Origin: JBLRWS01 sp047921075
GTDB lineage: Bacteria > Bacteroidota > Rhodothermia > Balneolales > Balneolaceae
Length of the DNA stretch: 51,736 nucleotides
Assembly: GCA_047921075.1 (NCBI GenBank)
Contig: JBLRWS010000008.1
Span: 1 to 51,736 of the forward strand
Reading direction: 5' to 3'
Shown piece after piece: positions 7,733 through 16,970 of this stretch; position 1 is the stretch's first letter; the number at the start of each line of letters is the position of its first letter. The position numbers and the translations under genes were made by a program. The notes below the pieces were generated by a model. The model worked only from the letters and a program-made list of their open reading frames with translations, was not told where the DNA came from and did not search any database.

Positions 7733-8785
7733 ATGATGAGTGAAACATCCAAAGAAAACCGATTAAAAGCCCTCGAAACCGCCATGGGGCAGATTGAGAA
7801 ACAGCATGGCAAGGGTACCATTATGAAACTGGGCGGCAACCCTTACAACGAAGTCGATGCCATTTCAACCGGATCGATCATGGTCGATTACGCGCTCGGT
7901 GTAAGCGGTATACCGCGCGGGCGAATCACCGAAATTTACGGACCTGAGGCGAGCGGTAAAACCACCCTGGCCCTGCAGGTTATTGCGCAGGCACAGAAAA
8001 AAGGCGGGTATGCAGCCTTTATTGATGCCGAACACGCGTTTGATCCAAAATACGCCCGTAACCTGGGCATCAATACCGATGAGCTGCTGATCTCTCAGCC
8101 CGACAGCGGCGAGCAGGCGCTCGAAATTACCGAGACGCTGATCCGCTCCGGTGCGCTGGATGTGATTGTGGTCGACTCGGTAGCCGCTCTGGTACCGCGT
8201 GCCGAACTGGAAGGCGAAATGGGCGACTCGCACATGGGTCTTCAGGCACGGTTGATGTCGCAGGCACTGCGGAAGATTACCGGTATTGTGAGCAAATCCC
8301 GCACAGCCTGTATTTTTATTAATCAGGTACGGGAGAAGATCGGGGTGATGTTTGGCAATCCGGAAACCACTACCGGCGGCCGAGCGCTGAAGTTTTATAG
8401 CTCCGTGCGTCTCGATATCCGCCGCATCGGCGCCATCAAAAAAGGCGATGAGGTCATCGGCAATCGCACCAAAGTAAAAGTGGTGAAAAACAAGGTAGCC
8501 CCGCCGTTCAAAACCGTAGAATTTAACATCATGTACGGATTGGGGATCTCCAAAATATCCGAAGTGCTGGACCTTGCTGTCGACAACGATATCATCGAGA
8601 AGCGGGGAAGCTGGTATCGGTATGACGGCGAGCCGATTGGCCAGGGCACCGATGCAGCGATTCAGTTCCTGGAGGAAGATCCTAAACTTGCCGATAGCAT
8701 TGAAAAGCGGGTACGCGATATTTTAATGCCGGCCGAGGTGGCCGAAAAACCGAAAGAGAAAGAGCCCGCCACGGCCGATGCATAA
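7733..8785 (+). CDS. recA: Recombinase RecA
   Basis: 350 residues. ATP-dependent DNA strand exchange and co-protease for SOS repressors; forms filaments on single-stranded DNA. Walker A GPEASGKT at 70-77, VVDSVAALVPRAELEGEMGDSHMG, loop region MGLQARLMSQALRKITG and the C-terminal domain with an acidic/Pro-rich tail are all present. Two ATGs are adjacent (7733 and 7736); the second would give the more usual MSETSKENR start. No intein and no truncation. It overlaps recX by 8 bases, so the two are translationally coupled. Confidence 0.98.
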   Translation: MMSETSKENRLKALETAMGQIEKQHGKGTIMKLGGNPYNEVDAISTGSIMVDYALGVSGIPRGRITEIYGPEASGKTTLALQVIAQAQKKGGYAAFIDAEHAFDPKYARNLGINTDELLISQPDSGEQALEITETLIRSGALDVIVVDSVAALVPRAELEGEMGDSHMGLQARLMSQALRKITGIVSKSRTACIFINQVREKIGVMFGNPETTTGGRALKFYSSVRLDIRRIGAIKKGDEVIGNRTKVKVVKNKVAPPFKTVEFNIMYGLGISKISEVLDLAVDNDIIEKRGSWYRYDGEPIGQGTDAAIQFLEEDPKLADSIEKRVRDILMPAEVAEKPKEKEPATADA

Positions 8786-9485
8786 TCCGAAAAACCGGTC
8801 AACGCGAGAACGGCGGCAGGAGGCACTCGCCTCCCTGCTCCCGGTCACAGTCACCCGGATCGTACCGCAAAAAAACGATCCTGACCGGTTTTCACTCTTC
8901 CACGAAGAGTCCTTTCTGATGGGGATCTCCCGGCGCTCACTGGAACATCACAATCTCAACGAAGGCACCGTGCTCACCGCCGGCCTCTGCCGGCAAATCG
9001 AAGAGAGTGAAGAGGTAGCCTTTGCAAAATCGAAAGCGTATGAGCTGCTGGCCCGTCGCGATCACGCATCGGGAGAGCTTCGCACCAAACTGGCGCAGCG
9101 CGGAATCACTGCGGACACAATTCGTGAGGTGCTGCACGATCTGGAGGAAACCGATCTCATAAACGACCGGACCTTTGCGCTCTCGTTTGCCCGGGAAAAG
9201 TTAGAGTCGGCCAAATGGGGGCCCAAAAAAATTCTCGCGAGCCTGCGCAAAAAAGGGATCTCCCGCACCGATGCAGAGGCGGCCCTGAAGGAGATCGAAA
9301 ATCCTTCGCAGATGGCCGATTTTTGTGTAGATTTGATTCGAAAGCGAAAACGAACGTTTTTAAGAGAAGACGACCCGTTTAAGCGGAAACAAAAAATCTA
9401 CCGTTACCTTGCCGGAAAAGGGTACGCCCCCGCAATCATTCAGCGGGCACTCGACACCGTAGCCAACGAACTTCATGTTTCATAA
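8778..9485 (+). CDS. recX: Regulatory protein RecX
   Basis: 235 residues. Small helical-repeat protein that binds the RecA filament and modulates its activity. The family pattern of three-helix repeats is clear: KSKAYELLARRDHASGELRTKLAQRG, then a repeat with WGPKKILASLRKKGIS, then KIYRYLAGKGYAPAIIQRAL. The N-terminal 80 residues form an extra domain seen in the longer Bacteroidota-type RecX. Overlap with the recA end (8 bases) and with the next gene (11 bases) supports one transcript. Confidence 0.92.
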   Translation: MHNPKNRSTRERRQEALASLLPVTVTRIVPQKNDPDRFSLFHEESFLMGISRRSLEHHNLNEGTVLTAGLCRQIEESEEVAFAKSKAYELLARRDHASGELRTKLAQRGITADTIREVLHDLEETDLINDRTFALSFAREKLESAKWGPKKILASLRKKGISRTDAEAALKEIENPSQMADFCVDLIRKRKRTFLREDDPFKRKQKIYRYLAGKGYAPAIIQRALDTVANELHVS

Positions 9486-10587
9486 TCTCACCATAGAAAA
9501 GGTTATTAAAGCATCGATCACCATCGGGGTGCTTTTTATAGCCGCTTCTCTGGCGTATAATTACCTGAACCTGGTGGTTTACGCCATTATTGCGTTGCTG
9601 ATCAGCTACCTGCTCGATCCGATTGTAAACCGCATGCAGGCGGCAGGCATGAACCGTACCCTGGCCATTATCATCACCCTGACGACCGTGCTGCTGCTCA
9701 TCATCTGGGGCTCCACCACCATCATTCCGATTCTCGGCAATCAGATGGCGGGACTGGCCCGGCAGCTCACCATCGAAAACATTCGTGAGATCGCCACACA
9801 GATTGAAGCGGTGGCCATTGCCAATTTCGATTTTCTTCCGCAGGGATTTCTTCGCAACAATATCGCCCTGCTCTCCGACGATTTTTTCAATGTCGGGCGG
9901 GTCTCTGCATTTCTGGGCGACATCATCGGCATCTTTACCAACCTGTTTGCTGCTTTTTTGATTATCCCGTTTGCGGCGTTCTTTTTTCTCAAGGATGGCC
10001 ATATGCTCCGCCGCGATCTGCTGCGTTTGGTGCCCAATGCCTATTTCGAAACCACATTGAGCCTGATCGACAAAATTGAAACGCGGCTGGGTTACTACTT
10101 TCGCAGCGTCTTTTTACAATCTACGCTGGTTGGTATTGCCAGCTGGATTGCCCTCTCCATGGCCGGGCTCAACAACGCCCCATCGGTCGGTATCGCCATC
10201 GGCATCGCCAACTCGATCCCTTACTTTGGCCCGATCATCGGCTACGCACTGTCGATTATTATCTCCATTGTGGAGACGGGTGATTTTTCACTGGTGCTTG
10301 CCTGCATTCTCGCTATACTGGTTGTTCAAATTCTCGACAATGTGGTGTTTCAGCCGCTCATTTTTTCGAAGTCGGCCGATATGCATCCGGTCGCCATTCT
10401 TTTCATCATCATGATCGGTGCACAGACGGCCGGCATCATCGGCATGCTTGTGGCCATACCCATCGCAACGATCATCAAAATTTCCATTGTTCAGATCTCC
10501 TGGAGTTATCATAACTACAAGGTGTTCCGGCTCACGGCACCACCGCCGGCCGGCGGCGCTCCGCAGCCCACAAATCAGGGTGAATAA
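9475..10587 (+). CDS. AI-2E family transporter (UPF0118)
   Basis: 370 residues; inner-membrane protein with about seven to eight hydrophobic segments. There are two helices at about 10-50, one at about 62-85, a polar cytosolic section at about 95-145, then several helices including FLIIPFAAFFFLKDGHMLRR, a family signature, and SIPYFGPIIGYALSIIISI. The family includes exporters of autoinducer-2 and Na+(Li+)/H+ antiporters, so the substrate is not predictable. The proline-rich C-terminal tail (PPPAGGAPQPTNQGE) is short and likely disordered. It overlaps recX by 11 bases. Confidence 0.88.
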   Translation: MFHNLTIEKVIKASITIGVLFIAASLAYNYLNLVVYAIIALLISYLLDPIVNRMQAAGMNRTLAIIITLTTVLLLIIWGSTTIIPILGNQMAGLARQLTIENIREIATQIEAVAIANFDFLPQGFLRNNIALLSDDFFNVGRVSAFLGDIIGIFTNLFAAFLIIPFAAFFFLKDGHMLRRDLLRLVPNAYFETTLSLIDKIETRLGYYFRSVFLQSTLVGIASWIALSMAGLNNAPSVGIAIGIANSIPYFGPIIGYALSIIISIVETGDFSLVLACILAILVVQILDNVVFQPLIFSKSADMHPVAILFIIMIGAQTAGIIGMLVAIPIATIIKISIVQISWSYHNYKVFRLTAPPPAGGAPQPTNQGE

Positions 10588-10603
10588 TCCACCCACTTTT
10601 GCG

Positions 10604-10611
10604 TATCTTTG
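10604..10611 (+). promoter_or_regulatory. Bacteroidota-type -7 element upstream of purN
   Basis: TATCTTTG matches the TAnnTTTG -7 consensus exactly and lies 38 bases before the purN start codon. No good -33 TTTG was found at the expected distance, so support rests on the -7 box and its position. Confidence 0.5.
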
Positions 10612-10648
10612 CGGCGCACCACTCATAACCCGATAAGCTGCGCAACCG

Positions 10649-11224
10649 TTGAAGCAATTGGTGGTACTGGCCTCCGGGTCGGGCACAAACTTCCAGGCCA
10701 TTCTCGATGCGATTCATGACGGATCGTTGCACGCATCGGTGGCGGCGCTAGTCACCAACAATCCCTCTGCAGGCGCAATCGGCCGGGCCGAAAAGCATGA
10801 TATTCCCGTACACATTCTGCCAAATGAGAAGCAGATGGCCGACGATCGGCTGTTCGATTTGCTGCAAACTATCGATCCCGATCTGATTGTATTGGCCGGC
10901 TATTTGCGAATGATCCCTGACCGGCTTACCGACCGCTTCGACAAGAGAATCATCAATATCCACCCCTCTCTTTTGCCTAAATATGGCGGCAAAGGGTTTT
11001 ACGGATTACGCGTGCACGAGGCGGTGCTGCAAGCGGGGGAAACCGAATCGGGATGCACCGTGCATTACGTGAACGAGGAGTACGATGCGGGCGACATCGT
11101 TGCGCAGGCTCGTGTTCCCGTTGCCGATGACGATACGCCCGAAACCCTCGCAAAAAAAGTGTTGAGGCAGGAACATATTCTGCTTCCCAAAGTGATAGCT
11201 ACCCTCTTAACCAAAAAAACGTAA
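10649..11224 (+). CDS. purN: Phosphoribosylglycinamide formyltransferase (GAR transformylase)
   Basis: 191 residues. Third step of de novo purine synthesis: transfer of a formyl group from 10-formyl-THF to GAR. LASGSGTNFQAI binds phosphate. Catalytic residues correspond to N103, H105 (NIHPSLLPKY) and D146 (EYDAGD). Starts with TTG at 10649; the translated sequence MKQLVVLASGSGTN lines up with family N-termini and no ATG is available nearby. purH follows after 3 bases, so the pair is an operon. Confidence 0.96.
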   Translation: MKQLVVLASGSGTNFQAILDAIHDGSLHASVAALVTNNPSAGAIGRAEKHDIPVHILPNEKQMADDRLFDLLQTIDPDLIVLAGYLRMIPDRLTDRFDKRIINIHPSLLPKYGGKGFYGLRVHEAVLQAGETESGCTVHYVNEEYDAGDIVAQARVPVADDDTPETLAKKVLRQEHILLPKVIATLLTKKT

Positions 11225-11227
11225 TCT

Positions 11228-12653
11228 GTGTCACTGCAACCCCTTTCCGAACTGCCCCGACATCCCCTCAAAATTCGACGCGCCCTACTTTCCGTATCCG
11301 ATAAAGACGGCATTGTGCCATTGGCCAAAGCGCTGCATCGCCACGGTGTGGAGCTGGTAAGCACCGGAGGCACAGCCAACACCATTCGCGAGGCCGGAAT
11401 CCCGGTCCGTGATGTAGCCGAGGTAACCGGTTCTCCCGAAATTCTGGACGGACGGGTAAAAACGCTCCACCCGGCCATTCATGGGGGTATTTTGGCCCGA
11501 ACAAGCCATCAACCCGATCTGGATGAGTTGAACAGGCAGGGCATCGACCCGATTGAACTGGTGGTGGTAAACCTCTATCCCTTTCAGCAGGCCGTGGCCG
11601 AGCCGNNNNNNNNNNNNNNNNNNNNNNNNNNNNNNNNNNNNNNNNNNNNNNNNNNNNNNNNNNNNNNNNNNNNNNNNNNNNNNNNNNNNNNNNNNNNNNN
11701 NNNNNCGCGACCTGCCAAAGCAGCTCTCCATCAGCCTACCCCGATCAGGCGATCTTCGCTACGGTGAGAACCCCCATCAGATGGCCTCGGTTTACGGGCA
11801 CCAATCCAATTTTATCGACTGTTTCCACGGCAAAGAGCTAAGCTACAATAATTACATCGACATTGACGCCGCTCTGCAGCTGATGAGCGATTTCCGTGAC
11901 AGCGGCCCTGCGGCAGCCATCTTTAAACATACGGTTCCGTGTGGTGTGGCACAGGGAGATACGGTAGCCGATGCCTACAAACGCGCCTTTGCCACCGATA
12001 CCAATTCTCCGTTCGGTGGTATTATCATTGCCAGCAAAGAGATTGATCTCGATGCCGCCCGGGCGATGGATGCTATTTTTACCGAAATTATTCTGGCGCC
12101 CTCCTTTCACCCCGACGCGGAAGACTTGCTCACTGAAAAGAAGAATCGACGTCTGGTTCGCATCCTTCAGTTTCCCGAGGCTGGAACCGACTTGAACGTG
12201 CGCTCCATTTTTGGCGGTATGGTAGCTCAGCAGCCCAACCGACTCACCATCAACCCGGACACGCTTCAGGTAGTGACGGAACGGAAACCGACGGACACCG
12301 AGATGAACGACCTGCTGTTTGGATGGACTGTAGTAAAGCATGTAAAATCGAACGCCATTGTCTATGCCAAGGGAGGTCAGACGCTCGGCATCGGCACCGG
12401 ACAGACCAGCCGGGTAGGCAGTTCGGAGCTGGCCGTGGCCAATGCCCAAAAAGAGGGTTTATCGCTCTCCGAAAGCATCATCGCATCGGATGCCTTTTTC
12501 CCGTTCGCCGACGGCGTAGAAGCCGCAGCCGAAGCCGGTGCCACCGCGGTGATTCAGCCGGGTGGCAGTGTACGCGACCAGGACGTTATCGATGCGGCTA
12601 ACCGCCTCGGGCTGGCGATGGTCTTTACCGGAATCCGCCATTTTCGCCATTAA
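11228..12653 (+). CDS. purH: Bifunctional AICAR transformylase / IMP cyclohydrolase (interrupted by assembly gap)
   Basis: Last two steps of de novo purine synthesis. The N-terminal MGS-like IMP cyclohydrolase domain starts at the GTG at 11228 (RRALLSVSDKDGI, STGGTANTIRE, DGRVKTLHPAIHGGI, VVNLYPF). The C-terminal transformylase domain begins after the gap (LRYGENPHQ, FKHTVPCGVA with the catalytic Lys-His pair, SDAFFPFADGVE, end MVFTGIRHFRH). The N run at 11606-11705 shifts the frame by one, but this is a placeholder effect: aligned from memory with the E. coli enzyme, about 94 residues (about 280 bases) are missing. No sign of a real frameshift. Confidence 0.95.
11606..11705. other. Assembly gap (100 N) in purH
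   Basis: Exactly 100 N. The frames on the two sides differ, yet both flanks are clean PurH sequence, so the true missing length must be a multiple of three and close to 280 bases. Confidence 0.99.
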
Positions 12654-12740
12654 TTTCTAGTAAAAGTCGGTTCGCAAAATGAACCCAACCTTTGTATTTT
12701 AATAAATTACCAACGCTCACTGCCTAAGCACATCATCTAC

Positions 12741-13805
12741 ATGTCCGACGTTTATACTCAAACAAAAAAACGCACCGATAAGAATCAGAAGAAAAAGGGA
12801 CTTTTTGATTTTCTATATACCGACATCGCTATTGATCTCGGCACAGCCAATACGCTGATCTACGCAAGAGACGAAGGCATTGTGTTTAATGAACCGTCTA
12901 TTGTTGCGCTGAACAATCAAAACGAACCGGTTGCTACCGGGCACGAGGCGCGATTGATGCACGAAAAAACGCACAAAAACATCCGCACGGTACGCCCCCT
13001 GCGTGATGGTGTGATTGCCGATTTTGAAGTCGCCGAGCAGATGATTCGCGGCATGATTAAAAAAGTGAAAGTGAAGTGGTACTCCTCTACCCGCCAAATG
13101 GTGGTGTGTGTGCCAAGCGGCATCACCGAAGTGGAACGGCGCGCCGTACGCGACAGTGCCGAACATGCCGGTGCCAAGGAGGTGTATCTGGTAGATGAAC
13201 CGATGGCGGCTGCTATTGGTATCGGGCTGGATGTGCACGAGCCGGTTGGTAACATGATTGTAGACATTGGCGGCGGCACCACCGAAATTGCCGTCATTGC
13301 CCTGTCGGGTATTGTCTATGCGCAGTCGGTACGCCTTGGCGGTGATGAGCTGAACGAAGATATCATCAACTACTTCCGGCGGAACCACAATCTGTTGATT
13401 GGTGAACGAACTGCAGAGAAGATTAAATGCGAAATTGGCAGCGCGGCCCCGCTCGACGAAGAGCTCGAAATGATTACCAAAGGCCGCGATTTGGTAAATG
13501 GCGTACCCCGAACCCGACAGGTTACCTCCAAAGATGTACGCGAGGCGATCTCTGAATCGGTGAACACCATTGTAGAGTCGATCACCAAATCGCTGGAACA
13601 GACGCCGCCGGAACTCTCCGCCGATATTCTGGATCGCGGTATTATGCTTACCGGTGGCGGCGCGCTGCTTAAAAATCTCGATAAGCTGATTATGGAAACC
13701 ACCGATCTGCCGGTACATATCGCGGAAGACCCCCTTACTGCGGTAGTGCGTGGCACCGGTGCCATTCTTGAAGATATCGAGTACTACCGAACGGTTATCT
13801 CCTAA
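12741..13805 (+). CDS. mreB: Rod shape-determining protein MreB
   Basis: 354 residues. Actin-like ATPase that forms membrane-attached filaments directing cell-wall elongation. Phosphate-1 motif DLGTANTLIY, phosphate-2 IVDIGGGTTEIAV and adenosine motif LTGGGALLKNLD are present. The protein begins with an unusual extension of about 19 residues rich in Lys/Arg (TQTKKRTDKNQKKKG) before the usual LFDFLYTDIAIDLG; no alternative start codon exists inside it, so it seems genuine. First gene of the mre-mrd operon. A weak AACCTTTG box (12687-12694) could be its -7 element. Confidence 0.97.
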   Translation: MSDVYTQTKKRTDKNQKKKGLFDFLYTDIAIDLGTANTLIYARDEGIVFNEPSIVALNNQNEPVATGHEARLMHEKTHKNIRTVRPLRDGVIADFEVAEQMIRGMIKKVKVKWYSSTRQMVVCVPSGITEVERRAVRDSAEHAGAKEVYLVDEPMAAAIGIGLDVHEPVGNMIVDIGGGTTEIAVIALSGIVYAQSVRLGGDELNEDIINYFRRNHNLLIGERTAEKIKCEIGSAAPLDEELEMITKGRDLVNGVPRTRQVTSKDVREAISESVNTIVESITKSLEQTPPELSADILDRGIMLTGGGALLKNLDKLIMETTDLPVHIAEDPLTAVVRGTGAILEDIEYYRTVIS

Positions 13806-13822
13806 CATTTTCCTATGGGCGT

Positions 13823-14650
13823 ATGCGCTCCGTAACCAACGCCAAAGATTACATTCTTACTGCACTGCTTTTGGTGTTGGCCGCATCCCTACTGGTTGTG
13901 CGGCACGATGGAGGGCTGCAAAATGCCCGGAAGGTTTCGGTAACCATGCTTAGTGTGCTGGAAAAACCGCTCTCCAACATTCGGGTCTACCGGCAGGCGC
14001 TCTCTACCAACACCTATCTGCAGAGGCAAAACGTGCTGCTACAGGATGAGCTGAGCCGCTTGCGATCGGCCGAAGAGCAGAACCGTGTTCTGCGCGATCT
14101 GCTAAGCTTCCGTCAGGAGTCGGAGCACGAGCTGCTGCCGGTACAGATTGCTGCAAAAGATCTTGTTGGGCTAAACAATTCGTTAACCATTAACCGCGGC
14201 AGCAACGATGGCGTTAAAACCGGAATGCCCGTCAGAGATACCAATGGACTAATTGGAACTGTCATTTTAGTGAACCCAAATTACGCTCAGGTACTTCCCT
14301 ATTCCAACTCGGTATTCCGTGTAAGTGCCCGGGTACAGGAAACTCGTGCCTATGGCATCGTTTCGTGGCAGGCATCCGGAAGCCGTGCACTCGTTATGAA
14401 TCACGTTCCCCAAACCATTGAGGTGGAGCCGGGGCAAATTGTGGAAACGTCCGGGCACAGTAATCAATATCCGCCCGGCATCCCGATCGGGGTTATTACA
14501 CGTACGGTTCCCGGCGACGGGGTGGATACCCAAACCGTTTATCTCGATGCTTTTGCTGATCTGCACATCCTTAGCGAAGCCTTTGTGGTACTGTTTACGC
14601 CCGATAGCGAAATTTCAAACCTCCAAGCCCGGCAAGAGGATCTGTTTTGA
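13823..14650 (+). CDS. mreC: Rod shape-determining protein MreC
   Basis: 275 residues. Inner-membrane protein with one N-terminal transmembrane segment (about 8-25), a coiled coil (about 60-95, LQDELSRLRSAEEQNRVLRDLL) and periplasmic beta domains (LNNSLTINRGSNDGVKTGMPV, VIGxV-like GLIGTVILVNPNYAQVL). It forms filaments and activates PBP2-RodA. Placed 17 bases after mreB and overlapping mreD by 4 bases (TTGA). Confidence 0.93.
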   Translation: MRSVTNAKDYILTALLLVLAASLLVVRHDGGLQNARKVSVTMLSVLEKPLSNIRVYRQALSTNTYLQRQNVLLQDELSRLRSAEEQNRVLRDLLSFRQESEHELLPVQIAAKDLVGLNNSLTINRGSNDGVKTGMPVRDTNGLIGTVILVNPNYAQVLPYSNSVFRVSARVQETRAYGIVSWQASGSRALVMNHVPQTIEVEPGQIVETSGHSNQYPPGIPIGVITRTVPGDGVDTQTVYLDAFADLHILSEAFVVLFTPDSEISNLQARQEDLF

Positions 14651-15123
14651 TTCGCTCCACGTACGTTCGCCTGACCCTCATCGGCCTGAGTATGGTGGCA
14701 ATACAGGTTGTATTGCTGCGCCACCTTGAGATTTTTGGAGCTACAGCTGATCTCGTTTTGCTCTTTTTGATTTGGCTCTGTACAAAAAAAGAGCGGGTAG
14801 CCTGCCTGCTTTTTGCTGCATCGCTCGGGCTTTTGCAGGATGCATTTACCGATTTATGGGGCGTCCATATGTTTTCGAAAGTAATTGTTGTGTTTATTGC
14901 GCACAGTTTTCTGCACCGAACGTCCGAAAACAGTTTTTTACTCTGGCAGGTGTTTTTAATTTTAACCGGCACAACTTTTATACACAATTTGGTCTTTTTT
15001 GGCGTTAGTTCTTTTTCGGGGGTATTGGCTGCCAACCATCTTGCGGGAACGCTGCTTTTTACATCTACCCTCTTTACCGCCACCCTTGGTGGTTTTCTTC
15101 ACCTTGTGCGAAACGATCAGTAA
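14647..15123 (+). CDS. mreD: Rod shape-determining protein MreD
   Basis: 158 residues, highly hydrophobic, with about five transmembrane segments; family pattern DLVLLFLIWLCTKKER and LGLLQDAFTDLWGVHMFSK. It is part of the elongasome membrane complex. The TTG start at 14647 overlaps the mreC stop (TTGA), which fits translational coupling; no ATG is available that would keep the first helix. mrdA starts 2 bases after its stop. Confidence 0.88.
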   Translation: MIRSTYVRLTLIGLSMVAIQVVLLRHLEIFGATADLVLLFLIWLCTKKERVACLLFAASLGLLQDAFTDLWGVHMFSKVIVVFIAHSFLHRTSENSFLLWQVFLILTGTTFIHNLVFFGVSSFSGVLAANHLAGTLLFTSTLFTATLGGFLHLVRNDQ

Positions 15124-15125
15124 CC

Positions 15126-16970
15126 ATGTCCGGAACACGATCTCCAAAGCGAACCAAGACAGCAGCCTATGTATTGCAGGGTATTATCATACTCTGTGTG
15201 CTGGTGCTAATGGGGCGCATTTTTCAGTTGCAGATTGTTGACCATGAACAATACGCACCGCTTAGCGATCGAAATTCGATCCGAATGGATGTGGTGCAGC
15301 CGGCTCGCGGCCTCATTCTGGATCGCAACGGCACGATATTGGTGGATAATCAGCCCACCTACTCCATCACCGTCACACCGGCCAACTTTCGAATGGAAAA
15401 CCTTCCACTGTTGGCCGAACTGTTGGAGATGGATGAAGAGGTTGTACTCGAAGGGATCAGTGAAGCGCGCAGCTACTCCTGGTTTCGCAAGTCGCGTATC
15501 TTCTCGGAAGTATCCTTCGATGTATTCTCAGCCATAGAAGAGAACCTCTGGAGGCTGCCGGGTATCGGCAATCAGATCGAGAGCAAACGGAACTACCCTC
15601 GCGATCTGCGGGCGGCCCACAGCCTGGGCTATCTTCGTGAGGCGTCGAGAGAGGAGTATGAGCGCTCCGATGATATCCTTCTTGGCGAGCGCATCGGTAA
15701 AAGCGGGCTCGAGTTGGTGTATGAAGACTTTCTAAAAGGGTCGCGCGGAACCCGCTATCTTCAGGTAAATGCGTACGGGCAGGCCGTGAGGGAGCACAAC
15801 AACGGCAATCTGAATGAGTCTCCCGTGCGAGGTAGCGATATTATCACCACGCTGGACGCCGATTTGCAGGAGCTGGCCGAAACATTGATGCAAAACAAAA
15901 CCGGTGGCCTTGTTGCGCTCGACCCCAACACCGGCGCGGTGCTCAGTATTGTCAGTGCTCCGCAGTACGATCTTACCAAACTGGCCGGGCGCATGGACCA
16001 GGCGTACTGGCAGGCGATCAACACCGATTCGCTGACGCCGCTCTTCAACCGGGCTATTTCGTCGCGCCAACCGCCCGGATCCACGTTCAAACCTTTCATG
16101 GGTATTTTTGGACTCGACATCGGACTCATCACCCCTGAGATGGAAATCCGCAGCACCGGCTCTTATATCCGAGGCCGCGCCTATCGCGACCTGGCCGACC
16201 CCGGCATGTACAACCTCCCCAAAGCGATCACCAAATCGAGCAACTACTACTTTTTCTGGATGATGGACCGCATCGCCAGCAATGGTCTGTTGAATGAATG
16301 GTCGCAAAAGATGAAAGATTTTGGAATGGGCCCCACCAGCAACATCGACCTTCCGTTCGAGCGGACCGGCATCATGCCCGACAGCACCTACATGAATCGA
16401 ACCTTTGGCGCCAACCGCTGGGGCGTGGGTGATTTGATGAGTTTGGGCGTGGGGCAGGGTATGGTATCCGTATCACCGCTGCAGATGGCGGTTGCTACAT
16501 CCGTCATCGCTAACGGCGGCTATCGGGTGCAGCCGCATCTGGTATCGGCCATTCGGCACGCCGATAACTCGATGAGTTATACCAACCCCGAACGCACACG
16601 CATTGAATGGATACGTCCGGCGTACATCGAAACCGTTGAAAAAGGAATGGTTGAAGCGGTGCGTGATGGCGCCACCAACTACTACGCCAATGTGAGCGAT
16701 ATCACCATTGCCGGAAAAACAGGTACCGCCCAAAATCCGCACGGCGAAAATCACGGCTGGTTTATCGCCTATGCCCCGGCCGAAAATCCGCAAATTGCTG
16801 TGGCGGTGTTGATGGAGAACTCCGGTTTTGGCTCCTCCTCTGCTTCGCCCATCGCCTCTTTGCTTATTGAGCATTACCTCACCGGAGAGATTAAACGAAA
16901 TCATATCTACAACCATGTGATGAACTTTCGCCCACCACGCCCCGAACCTGAGACAGAGGAGGCACCATGA
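15126..16970 (+). CDS. mrdA: Penicillin-binding protein 2 (peptidoglycan D,D-transpeptidase)
   Basis: 614 residues. Class B PBP that cross-links peptidoglycan during elongation. One N-terminal membrane anchor (about 14-33); dimerisation/pedestal domain starting PARGLILDRNGTILVDN; transpeptidase domain with the three active-site motifs: SxxK at S319-K322 (GSTFKPF), SxN at S371-N373 and KTGTA at 531-535. The C-terminal tail is short and acidic. It overlaps rodA by 4 bases (ATGA), the classic pair of glycosyltransferase and transpeptidase. Confidence 0.96.
   Translation: MSGTRSPKRTKTAAYVLQGIIILCVLVLMGRIFQLQIVDHEQYAPLSDRNSIRMDVVQPARGLILDRNGTILVDNQPTYSITVTPANFRMENLPLLAELLEMDEEVVLEGISEARSYSWFRKSRIFSEVSFDVFSAIEENLWRLPGIGNQIESKRNYPRDLRAAHSLGYLREASREEYERSDDILLGERIGKSGLELVYEDFLKGSRGTRYLQVNAYGQAVREHNNGNLNESPVRGSDIITTLDADLQELAETLMQNKTGGLVALDPNTGAVLSIVSAPQYDLTKLAGRMDQAYWQAINTDSLTPLFNRAISSRQPPGSTFKPFMGIFGLDIGLITPEMEIRSTGSYIRGRAYRDLADPGMYNLPKAITKSSNYYFFWMMDRIASNGLLNEWSQKMKDFGMGPTSNIDLPFERTGIMPDSTYMNRTFGANRWGVGDLMSLGVGQGMVSVSPLQMAVATSVIANGGYRVQPHLVSAIRHADNSMSYTNPERTRIEWIRPAYIETVEKGMVEAVRDGATNYYANVSDITIAGKTGTAQNPHGENHGWFIAYAPAENPQIAVAVLMENSGFGSSSASPIASLLIEHYLTGEIKRNHIYNHVMNFRPPRPEPETEEAP

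Noticed and set aside
11228..11767. Truncated or frameshifted purH pseudogene
   Set aside because: The break coincides exactly with 100 N; both sides are intact PurH sequence and the missing length estimate is a multiple of three.
12813..13808. A 331-codon open frame on the minus strand opposite mreB
   Set aside because: Antisense to a complete MreB; the translated sequence is His/Phe/Asn-rich without domain features.
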